Of a stretch of 31,512 bases of DNA, positions 25,220 through 31,512 are shown one piece after another (positions within the stretch are counted from its first letter, which is position 1; each line of letters starts with the position of its first letter). The stretch covers positions 1-31,512 of the forward strand of contig JBBRZG010000029.1 of assembly GCA_038236905.1 (NCBI GenBank), written 5' to 3'. Origin of the DNA: UKL13-2 sp038236905. Its GTDB lineage: Bacteria; Pseudomonadota; Gammaproteobacteria; Burkholderiales; Usitatibacteraceae. The position numbers were made by a program, and so were the translations under genes. The notes under the pieces were generated by a model. It had not been told where the DNA came from and did no database searches. It saw only the letters and a program-made list of their open reading frames with translations.

Positions 25220-25351
25220 GTCTTGTTCAATGCGTCCGAATACAAATTGCAACCAACTTAATTTTAACGACCCTGTTTGCACTTCTTTGCGTGAATTATG
25301 CCCAACACAATATGAGCGGTAGGAAAATATTTGACGTGCCGCCTAATAAAC

Positions 25352-25927
25352 TTACTGCGCCGCCGCTTGACGCAGTTCAGGCTGCTTTAACGAGGCAGGT
25401 TGAAACGCAGATGCGTTCGCAAACTGACGGTGAATCACCAAATAATCGTTGACGCGCTTATTTGCTTCGAGTTCACCTGCCGTCACAGCTGTTGGCGAAG
25501 GTGCGGAAATTGGTACTAGCCGCGTTTGTTCAGCGACTTGTAGCGGCACGACAACTCCAGTCTGTTGACGCATTGCAATTACACCAATGGCCGTTACCGT
25601 GACCACCGAAGCAGCCATTGCCAACACCATACGGGTTTTCTTTTCAACCGCCACTGGCCTCGCCACAACACTCAATTTTGCCGAGGCGGGTATAGCGGCA
25701 GGTGCCAAAATAGTGGGCTCTGATGCCAGCTTCGCAAAGATAGATTCCGCGCAGGCCTTGCGTCGTGCAGTGACCGCTGACGAATCGCCTCGCAGCGCAT
25801 CACCGATCAGATGATAGCAATCCCAATCGCCGCGCTGCTGCACATCTTGGCCGAGTGTTTTGATCGCCGCTATCGCGTCACCACGATCAAGCTCACCGTC
25901 CATCAACGCTGATAATTTTTCGTTCAT
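25352..25927 (-). CDS. rseA: Anti-sigma-E factor RseA/MucA
   Basis: Single-pass inner-membrane protein that holds RpoE inactive. 191 residues. The N-terminal cytoplasmic zinc-less anti-sigma domain reads EKLSALMDGELDRGDAIAAI and GDWDCYHLIGDALRG, both family hallmarks. One membrane helix lies at about 100-119 (RMVLAMAASVVTVTAIGVIA). The periplasmic part is Ala/Pro-rich and would be the target of DegS/RseP-type proteolysis and RseB. AGGAGATG gives a strong ribosome site. The start is one base past the rpoE stop, so coupling is likely. Confidence 0.93.
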   Translation of the reverse strand: MNEKLSALMDGELDRGDAIAAIKTLGQDVQQRGDWDCYHLIGDALRGDSSAVTARRKACAESIFAKLASEPTILAPAAIPASAKLSVVARPVAVEKKTRMVLAMAASVVTVTAIGVIAMRQQTGVVVPLQVAEQTRLVPISAPSPTAVTAGELEANKRVNDYLVIHRQFANASAFQPASLKQPELRQAAAQ

Positions 25928-25928
25928 T

Positions 25929-26735
25929 TCACCATCTCCTGTCCTTCATCGTGCCTAACTGCGGACGTAACTGCAATGCAACCGCTTCTCGCGCTCGGAA
26001 AATCCTTGACCTTACGGTGCCAATCGGGCAATCCATAATTTGTGCAATCTCTTCATAACTCAACCCATCAATCTCACGCAGCGTAATGGCAGTCTTTAAT
26101 TCTTCAGGCAAGGCATCGATTGTTTTGTTGACGATTGCGCCGATCTGCTTTGACATCAATTCCGCATCTGGAGTTGCAATATCTCGCAGCCCAATCGCGT
26201 CCTCAAAACCTTCCGCTTCTTCAGCGTCATACTCCGTGCTGGTGGGCGCTCGGCGACCCTGACTGATCAAATAATTTTTGGCAGTGTTGACTGAAATCCG
26301 ATAAAGCCACGTATAAAAAGCACTATCTCCCCGGAAATTTGCAAGCGCACGGTACGCTTTGATAAACGATTCTTGGGCGACGTCTTCGACTTCTGCCTGA
26401 TCACGAATAATGCGCGATAACAGACGCTCGACTTTGCGCTGATATTTGATCACCAGCAATTCAAAAGCCTTTTTGTCGCCTGACTGCGCGCGTTCAACCA
26501 GCTGTTGATCGATTTCTCGATCACTCATTAAAACTGCTCCCGTTTTTAAACCCACTTCCGGAAGGTTTACTTTCGTCGCTTTAGCCGCAACGGCACCATT
26601 TGCTACGGCACCTGCTGCACGCACAACGTTCTCCACGCGGCGCTGTGCTCCCGAAATAGAGGCAGAGGCTGCTTTCAAACCAAACCCGGAATTGATCAAA
26701 CCTGCGTCGGGTATTATAAACGTTAGCTCAGTCAT
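25929..26735 (-). CDS. rpoE: Sigma-E (RpoE/AlgU) with possible N-terminal extension
   Basis: Extracytoplasmic-function sigma factor that drives envelope-stress genes. The core from residue 70, beginning MSDREIDQQLVERAQSGDKKAFELLV, is 199 residues, the family length. Region 2 (VEDVAQESFIKAYRALANFRGDSAFYTWLYRI) and region 4 (GLSYEEIAQIMDCPIGTVRSRIFRARE) are intact. The core ATG at 26528 has GGGAG 8 bases ahead. An ATG at 26735, in frame with no stop between, has an even stronger AGGAGAGG and would add 69 residues that are Ala-rich and match no family I know. Two isoforms are possible. The gene lies divergent from nadB, as in E. coli, and a sigma-E-like promoter precedes it. Confidence 0.95.
   Translation of the reverse strand: MTELTFIIPDAGLINSGFGLKAASASISGAQRRVENVVRAAGAVANGAVAAKATKVNLPEVGLKTGAVLMSDREIDQQLVERAQSGDKKAFELLVIKYQRKVERLLSRIIRDQAEVEDVAQESFIKAYRALANFRGDSAFYTWLYRISVNTAKNYLISQGRRAPTSTEYDAEEAEGFEDAIGLRDIATPDAELMSKQIGAIVNKTIDALPEELKTAITLREIDGLSYEEIAQIMDCPIGTVRSRIFRAREAVALQLRPQLGTMKDRRW
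26537..26541 (-). promoter_or_regulatory. Ribosome binding site for the short RpoE start
   Basis: GGGAG on the minus strand, 8 bases before ATG 26528. It supports translation of the 199-residue canonical sigma factor from inside the longer frame. Confidence 0.6.
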
Positions 26736-26740
26736 GTTGG

Positions 26741-26748
26741 CCTCTCCT
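26741..26748 (-). promoter_or_regulatory. Ribosome binding site for the long RpoE start
   Basis: AGGAGAGG on the minus strand, 5 bases before ATG 26735. It is the stronger of the two ribosome sites for this gene. Confidence 0.6.
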
Positions 26749-26830
26749 GCACTTTGTTTTAGAGTCAAAAAATTGCAAAAAGTCTTTTCTCTATAGCGAG
26801 TTAGCGGACTTTAAACAAATTGCTATTTAT

Positions 26831-26857
26831 ACAGACCTTTGGATGGTGCAATAGTTC
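26831..26857 (-). promoter_or_regulatory. Sigma-E-type promoter of rpoE
   Basis: On the minus strand GAACTA (26857-26852) is followed by a 16-base spacer and TCTGT (26835-26831). The known sigma-E pattern is GAACTT-N16-TCTGA. It lies about 96 bases before the long rpoE start, so the operon is probably self-activating. Confidence 0.7.
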
Positions 26858-26919
26858 ACTTAAGGTCTTGATTTGAACTCGAACTTCCTAATTTACGTAT
26901 TTTGTGAAAAGCTTGGCAA

Positions 26920-28521
26920 ATGGAAAACTACGATGTACTAATTATTGGCAGTGGCTTGGCAGGCATGTCGCTGGCGTTGAGACTGGCCGAAACCCAGAAA
27001 GTTGCCCTGCTCACTAAGCACGAATTACTAGACGCTGCGAGTGCTTGGGCACAAGGCGGGATTGCGGCCGTTTTAAGCGACGATGATTCCGCCGAAAACC
27101 ATATTCGGGATACGCACGTAGCGGGGGCGGGCCTATGCAAAGACGAAGCTGTGCGCTTTGTGGTCGAACACGGGAAAGATGCGGTGGAATGGCTGGTGAA
27201 TCAAGGCGTGCCGTTTACACGCGATGACAATAATCACGCAGAGCTCCACCTGACCCGCGAGGGCGGTCATTCGCACCGGCGCATCGCCCACGCCGCGGAT
27301 GCGACCGGTAGTGCCGTACAGAAAACCCTAGTTTCACAATTAAAAGAACATCCAAATATAGAAGTACTCGAGCACCACATTGCGGTCGACTTGATCACCA
27401 GTAAAAAACTGGGCTTGAACGACGAGGATCGTTGCTACGGTGCATACGCGCTGAACAACAAAACCGGCAAGGTTTATACCATCGGCGCGCGGTTCACAGC
27501 ATTAGCCACCGGTGGCGCGGGCAAAGTTTATTTGTACACCACCAACCCAGATGTGGCCACCGGCGACGGCGTTGCAATGGGCTGGCGGGCGGGCTGTCGG
27601 GTTGCGAATATGGAATTTATGCAGTTTCATCCCACCTGCCTATATCATCCCGCCGCCAAATCATATTTGATTACCGAGGCTGTGCGTGGTGAAGGTGGCT
27701 ATTTAAAGCTGCCCGACCCAAACAATAAAACCCGTGCTGGCGAGCGTTTCATGCCGTCTCATGATGAGCGTGCGGAACTGGCCCCGCGTGACGTGGTCGC
27801 GCGCGCAATCGACTATGAAATGAAGAAGCGCGGGCTTGATTTTGTCTATCTCGATATCTCGCACAAACCTGCTGATTTTCTGAAATCGCACTTCCCAAAT
27901 ATCTACGAAAAATGCTTAACCTTCGGGATCGATATCACCAAAGACGCGATCCCTATCGTGCCTGCGGCCCACTACACATGCGGAGGGTTGGTGACTGATT
28001 TGCGGGGTCGGACTGATGTTGAAAATCTGTATGCGATCGGTGAAGTTTCGTGCACCGGTCTGCATGGGGCAAACCGCCTGGCCAGCAACTCATTGCTGGA
28101 ATGTCTGGTGTTTTCGGAAGCGGTGGTCAAGGATATTGCGGCGTCAACGCCAGCGATCATTCCATCGCTACCTGCGTGGGACGAAAGCCGCGTTACCCAT
28201 GCCGATGAAGAAGTGATCATCTCGCACAACTGGGATGAGTTGCGACGTTTTATGTGGGATTACGTCGGCATTGTTCGAACCGATAAACGCCTCGAACGCG
28301 CCATGCACCGGATTAATTTACTCAAAGACGAAATCCATGAGTACTACGCCAATTTCCGCGTTTCAAACGACCTGATTGAATTACGTAATCTAGTCCAAAC
28401 GGCAGAATTAATTGTGCGCTGTGCGTCTAGCCGCAAAGAAAGCCGTGGACTACATTTCAGCACAGACTATCCTGCGTTGCTGCCGGTGGCCGAAGATTCT
28501 GTGCTCACGCCAAACCCGTAG
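26920..28521 (+). CDS. nadB: L-aspartate oxidase
   Basis: FAD enzyme that oxidises L-aspartate to iminoaspartate, the first step of de novo NAD synthesis. 533 residues, close to E. coli NadB. GSGLAGMSLALRLA is the FAD Rossmann loop at residues 10-23; SAWAQGGIAAVL, LTREGGHSHRRIAHAADATG and HPTCLYHP are active-site and flavin-binding motifs; IPAAHYTCGG-like PAAHYTCGGLVTD and EVSCTGLHGANRLASNSLLE close the domain. The gene is divergent from rpoE and is followed 8 bases later by the NAD(P)H-hydrate repair gene. No clear ribosome site is seen. Confidence 0.97.
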   Translation: MENYDVLIIGSGLAGMSLALRLAETQKVALLTKHELLDAASAWAQGGIAAVLSDDDSAENHIRDTHVAGAGLCKDEAVRFVVEHGKDAVEWLVNQGVPFTRDDNNHAELHLTREGGHSHRRIAHAADATGSAVQKTLVSQLKEHPNIEVLEHHIAVDLITSKKLGLNDEDRCYGAYALNNKTGKVYTIGARFTALATGGAGKVYLYTTNPDVATGDGVAMGWRAGCRVANMEFMQFHPTCLYHPAAKSYLITEAVRGEGGYLKLPDPNNKTRAGERFMPSHDERAELAPRDVVARAIDYEMKKRGLDFVYLDISHKPADFLKSHFPNIYEKCLTFGIDITKDAIPIVPAAHYTCGGLVTDLRGRTDVENLYAIGEVSCTGLHGANRLASNSLLECLVFSEAVVKDIAASTPAIIPSLPAWDESRVTHADEEVIISHNWDELRRFMWDYVGIVRTDKRLERAMHRINLLKDEIHEYYANFRVSNDLIELRNLVQTAELIVRCASSRKESRGLHFSTDYPALLPVAEDSVLTPNP

Positions 28522-28529
28522 TTAAAAAA

Positions 28530-30125
28530 ATGACTTATTTATATTCCGTTAGTGCGATGCGGCAAATTGAGGCCGCGCATTTAAAATCCCATCGCGCAAA
28601 ATCGCTTATGCAATCGGCAGGTGAAGCCGTCGCGGCGTTGGCGGTAAATGTGATTGCAAAAAACAAACTAAAGAAATCTGTTTTGGTTATTGCTGGTCCG
28701 GGCAATAACGGGGGTGACGCTTGGGTTGCCGCGAGAACCTTACAAATAAAAAAAGTCAGGGTAACCGTTTGGCAAGTTGGTGAGCAAACGTACGCGGATC
28801 CCGCTTCAAAAAAAGCGCAGACTGAGTATGTCGCCGCCAGAGGAATTATTGCCACAACACTACTGAAGACCAGCCGCAACGCTTCGCCGATGCTGGAGCC
28901 TGAGGCAACATTCGGCATTATTATTGATGGTATTTTCGGCATTGGTCTGAGCAAAGCTCCCGCTGGCCAATTCCGCGATGCTATTCGTTTTGCTAACGCG
29001 CACCGTAAAAATTCAGCGGCACAAATTATCGCGATCGATATTCCATCTGGACTATCGGCTGACACCGGCGTGGCTTTCGCCGATACGATAAATGCCGACG
29101 CCACTATTACATTCTTGGGCGCAAAGCCCGGCCTTTACACGGCCGACGGAGCCGACCATTGCGGCAAAATTTCGATTGAACCACTCGCGTTAAATCTGCC
29201 GATCAGCAACGCTACATTGTTGACCGAGGCTCACATGGCCGAGCTCGTTCCGACGCGCCGCAACAACTCTCACAAGGGCACCTACGGCAATGTCGGCATT
29301 ATTGGTGGAGCGAACGGCATGGTAGGCGCGGCTGTCCTCGCCGCGCGCGCCGCGCTGCACATGGGGCCGGGGAAGGTTTACCTAGGCCTGATTGCGACTG
29401 ACGCGATGGCATTCGATGCGATCAATCCGGAAATTATGGTGCGCCGCGCTACCGATATTGCCCGCGAAACAAACATCACTGCCTATGCAATCGGCATGGG
29501 TGCAGGGTCAGGCAAGCAAAATGCAAAAGCCCTCAGAGCATTAATAGCCGACATTCTGGGCTCGGATAAGCCAGTTCTGATCGATGCTGACGCCCTCGAA
29601 TTTGTCGAACTTAAAAATGACAACACCAGCATTGGCGTGCCTCTCAAGGCAAAAAAGTCTAAAAACGCCCGCCCCTTCTTGTCGTTAGATAAATATCCCA
29701 TATTGACACCACACCCCGGCGAAGCTGCACGACTGCTCAATATCACCACAGCAGCCGTCCAAGCGGACCGGATCAATGCCGCCATCAGCATCGCCCAACG
29801 TGCAAGCGCCATCGTCGTTTTAAAAGGTGCCGGAACCGTCATTGCCACACCTGAAGGCCGCTTTTTCATCAACACCACGGGTAATCCCGGCATGGCATCC
29901 GGCGGCATGGGTGACGCACTTTCCGGGATGATTGCCGCATTCCTCGCACAGGGGTTGAAGCCGCTCGATGCCGCAAAATTAGGGGTTTATTTGCACGGTG
30001 CCGCCGCCGATTGCGCCGCGCACCATGGCATGGGACCTAATGGCCTTACCGCGTCAGAAGTGATTTTTGAAGCGCGTACCTTGTTAAACACTGGTTTGCA
30101 TGATGCACATGACCATGACGATTGA
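28530..30125 (+). CDS. nnr: Bifunctional NAD(P)H-hydrate epimerase and ADP/ATP-dependent dehydratase
   Basis: Repairs hydrated (damaged) NADH and NADPH. 531 residues. The N half (about 1-225) is the epimerase (YjeF_N) with AGPGNNGGDAWVAARTL at 55-71, DGIFGIGL, and DIPSGLSADTG. The C half (about 235-525) is the ribokinase-like dehydratase with HKGTYGNVGIIGGANGMVGAAVLAARAAL, IDADALEF, LTPHPGEAARLL, and the nucleotide-binding GNPGMASGGMGDALSG. It carries a Lys-rich insert near 365-385. Its place directly behind nadB fits NAD metabolism and suggests co-transcription. It is followed by a 10-bp tandem repeat. Confidence 0.96.
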   Translation: MTYLYSVSAMRQIEAAHLKSHRAKSLMQSAGEAVAALAVNVIAKNKLKKSVLVIAGPGNNGGDAWVAARTLQIKKVRVTVWQVGEQTYADPASKKAQTEYVAARGIIATTLLKTSRNASPMLEPEATFGIIIDGIFGIGLSKAPAGQFRDAIRFANAHRKNSAAQIIAIDIPSGLSADTGVAFADTINADATITFLGAKPGLYTADGADHCGKISIEPLALNLPISNATLLTEAHMAELVPTRRNNSHKGTYGNVGIIGGANGMVGAAVLAARAALHMGPGKVYLGLIATDAMAFDAINPEIMVRRATDIARETNITAYAIGMGAGSGKQNAKALRALIADILGSDKPVLIDADALEFVELKNDNTSIGVPLKAKKSKNARPFLSLDKYPILTPHPGEAARLLNITTAAVQADRINAAISIAQRASAIVVLKGAGTVIATPEGRFFINTTGNPGMASGGMGDALSGMIAAFLAQGLKPLDAAKLGVYLHGAAADCAAHHGMGPNGLTASEVIFEARTLLNTGLHDAHDHDD

Positions 30126-30150
30126 GCGCGATGCTTAGAACTCGTTGCGC

Positions 30151-30200
30151 TCGTCGGTAGACGTCGCTGGTCGTCGCTAATCGCCGCTAATCATCGCTAT
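30151..30200. repeat. Tandem 10-bp imperfect repeat, about five copies
   Basis: Five consecutive units read tcgtcggtag, acgtcgctgg, tcgtcgctaa, tcgccgctaa and tcatcgctat, each 10 bases, with the core TCGCT or CCGCT kept in register in the last four. The array lies between the nnr stop and the convergent small gene and runs through that gene's stop codon. The period is close to one DNA helical turn. Confidence 0.7.
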
Positions 30201-30490
30201 CTCACTCGCGGGTGGAACCGCACGACTTTCGCTCCGCCTTCTTGCGCCGCGTCTTTCGCCCCCCCCGGCGCGACATCCGCTCCACACCCACCACAGCCGC
30301 TGCCGCAAGCCTTGTCTGAGGTTTGTGGAAAAGTAGCCATGCGTTTCGCCAGCGCAGTAAGGCCGATCTTGTTTAAGCCGGCAGCCAACATAACGCGAAC
30401 CTTTTGCTGGGCCAGCTTGGGTGCTAACTTGTATCCAACATGCACGGCAGCCGCGCTGACCAACAAGGAGATGATCAAGGCCTCGAACAT
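30197..30490 (-). CDS. Small FeoB-linked membrane-anchored Cys-cluster protein (DUF6587-like)
   Basis: 97-residue protein one base past the feoB stop, so almost certainly co-translated. An N-terminal hydrophobic helix (FEALIISLLVSAAAVHVGY, about 2-20) is followed by a basic stretch, then a Cys/Gly cluster CGSGCGGCG with C62, C66 and C69, and a Gly/Ala-rich tail. It resembles short proteins (I recall the name DUF6587) found behind feoB in some gammaproteobacteria and betaproteobacteria. The Cys cluster might bind iron or an Fe-S cluster, which is inference. The open frame reaches 30559, but that part is antisense-free overlap with feoB; ATG 30490 is the natural start. A G8 run lies in its coding strand (30259-30266). 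Confidence 0.75.
   Translation of the reverse strand: MFEALIISLLVSAAAVHVGYKLAPKLAQQKVRVMLAAGLNKIGLTALAKRMATFPQTSDKACGSGCGGCGADVAPGGAKDAAQEGGAKVVRFHPRVR
30259..30266 (-). repeat. Homopolymeric G8 tract in the small FeoB-linked gene
   Basis: Eight G on the coding (minus) strand within codons for Pro-Gly-Gly-Ala (residues 75-78). Tracts of this length can slip; a frameshift here would alter only the last 20 or so residues, downstream of the Cys cluster. Confidence 0.5.
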
Positions 30491-30491
30491 G

Positions 30492-31512
30492 TCAGTGCCC
30501 TCCCAGCCCCGAACCCAGCCCAAACGCAAGCGCGACGCGGTAGGTGATAAACGAAGCAAGATAAGCGAGCCCGAACAAATACCCTGCCATTAAAATTGGA
30601 TAGCGCCAGCTATTCGTTTCCCGTTTTACCACGCTCAAGGTTGCGATGCATTGGGGTGCAAACACGTACCATGCAAGCAGCGATAGCGCGGTGGCGATAC
30701 TCCACGTGCTGGCAATGAGCGGGGCAAGCTGTGTGGCAAGCTCATCGCCGGTTTGCGACAGCGCATACACCGTGCCAAGCGCGCCCACTGCAACCTCGCG
30801 CGCCGCGAGGCCCGGAACGAGGGCAATACATATCTGCCAATTAAAACCAATCGGTGCAAATAACACCTCGAGGCCGCGACCCATCAGGCCTGCGGCGCTG
30901 TAGTAAATCGCGGGCTGGGTGGCGTCGGCCGGTGGCGCGGGAAACGTGGATAGCGCCCATAGCAGAATCATCAGCGACAAAATAATCGTACCGACTCGCG
31001 TCATAAAAATCTTCATGCGCTCCCACAGGCCAAGCATTAAATTTTGGAGATGCGGCCAGTGGTAGTCGGGAAGCTCCAACATCAGCGCATGGTTGGTTTT
31101 ACCCGATTTTCTATTGACAATACTTTTGAATACCCAGGCCACCGCCATCGCCGAGACAATGCCTGCGATATAGAGTGCAAACAACACCACGCCTTGCAAA
31201 TTAAAAAATTGCCAGACGGTTTTGTCGGGAATAAACGCAGCAATGATGAGCGCGTAAACAGGCAGCCGCGCAGAACAAGTCATCAGCGGCGCAATCATAA
31301 TCGTGGCAAGGCGGTCACGCGGATCCTGTATTGTGCGGGTCGCCATCACGCCGGGAATGGCGCAGGCGAAGCTGGACAACAACGGAATGAATGCACGGCC
31401 TGACAAGCCGACGCGGCCCATCAGCCTATCCAGCAAAAATGCCGCGCGCGGCAGATAGCCCGAATCTTCTAACGCCAAGATGAAGAAAAATAGAATCAAA
31501 ATCTGCGGCAAA
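30492..31512 (-). CDS. feoB: Ferrous iron transporter FeoB, C-terminal part (cut by window edge)
   Basis: Inner-membrane Fe(II) uptake protein. The window holds 340 codons of the membrane domain; the amino-terminal G domain is beyond the right edge. LPQILILFFFILALEDSGYLPRAAFLLDRLM, FACAIPGVMATRTIQDPRDRLATIMIAPLMTCSARLPVYALI (the core gate region with conserved Cys), and VPGLAAREVAVGALGTVYAL are diagnostic. About eight hydrophobic segments are visible. The TGA at 30492 is one base from the ATG of the small downstream gene. Whether feoA or feoC exists further upstream cannot be seen. Confidence 0.96.
   Translation of the reverse strand, partial: LPQILILFFFILALEDSGYLPRAAFLLDRLMGRVGLSGRAFIPLLSSFACAIPGVMATRTIQDPRDRLATIMIAPLMTCSARLPVYALIIAAFIPDKTVWQFFNLQGVVLFALYIAGIVSAMAVAWVFKSIVNRKSGKTNHALMLELPDYHWPHLQNLMLGLWERMKIFMTRVGTIILSLMILLWALSTFPAPPADATQPAIYYSAAGLMGRGLEVLFAPIGFNWQICIALVPGLAAREVAVGALGTVYALSQTGDELATQLAPLIASTWSIATALSLLAWYVFAPQCIATLSVVKRETNSWRYPILMAGYLFGLAYLASFITYRVALAFGLGSGLGGH

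Noticed and set aside
26881..26907. GAACTT-N16-TGTGA on the plus strand, a sigma-E-like promoter for nadB.
   Set aside because: It would leave only about 7 bases of leader before the ATG and the -10 has a mismatch; chance in AT-rich DNA is likely.
1..31512. tRNA, rRNA, CRISPR, insertion sequence, prophage or integron features.
   Set aside because: None were visible; there are no cloverleaf-like blocks, spaced direct repeats or transposase/integrase frames.

Overview
The window looks like chromosomal core genome of a betaproteobacterium with a roughly balanced base composition (an estimate by eye). The reasons are the gene order rpoE-rseA-rseB-degQ-glutaredoxin-lepA-lepB-DUF4845-rnc-era-recO-pdxJ-acpS-nagZ, the EF-P/EarP arginine-rhamnosylation pair, HexR control of Entner-Doudoroff genes, and AT-rich TAAAAT-type -10 elements. 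I see no tRNA, rRNA, CRISPR array, insertion sequence, integrase or phage gene. Genus cannot be given from the sequence alone.

Layout. (1) 1-5532: 5' part of typA (minus), a truncated haemoglobin (minus), then rightward arnD-like deacetylase, bcp peroxiredoxin, a strong terminator, a PIN-PhoH ATPase with a TTG start, and an unrecognised exported protein. (2) 5668-10628: lplT, then hexR divergent from edd-eda. The 220-bp hexR/edd gap holds two near-perfect HexR operators and a third weaker one. (3) 10758-13393 (minus): family 5 uracil-DNA glycosylase, elongation factor P with Arg at residue 32, and its modifying enzyme EarP. (4) 13433-19841 (minus): a compact block lepB, DUF4845, rnc, era, recO, pdxJ, acpS, nagZ, with stop/start overlaps at rnc/era, pdxJ/acpS and acpS/nagZ. 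(5) 20028-26735 (minus): the sigma-E envelope-stress operon rpoE, rseA, rseB, degQ, glutaredoxin, then a strong terminator, then lepA. (6) 26920-30125 (plus): nadB and the bifunctional NAD(P)H-hydrate repair enzyme. (7) 30197-31512 (minus): the C-terminal part of feoB followed at once by a small membrane-anchored, cysteine-cluster protein.

How the genes work together. HexR probably represses both itself and edd-eda through the shared AT-rich region. EarP probably rhamnosylates Arg32 of EF-P so that it relieves ribosome stalling; the dTDP-rhamnose genes are not in the window. RpoE, RseA, RseB and DegQ form an envelope-stress sensing circuit, and a sigma-E-like promoter (GAACTA-N16-TCTGT) in front of rpoE suggests autoregulation. 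NadB makes the NAD precursor iminoaspartate and the neighbouring enzyme repairs damaged NAD(P)H.

Most of the window is ordinary housekeeping DNA. The points most worth a second look are: the clustered HexR sites; two regulators/GTPases (RpoE and Era) with in-frame N-terminal extensions and two credible start codons each; a helical-turn-length 10-bp tandem repeat between nnr and the feo locus; a G8 run and Cys cluster in the FeoB-linked small protein; the EF-P/EarP pair; and an exported protein of no recognised family behind phoH. I found no clearly new multi-gene system.
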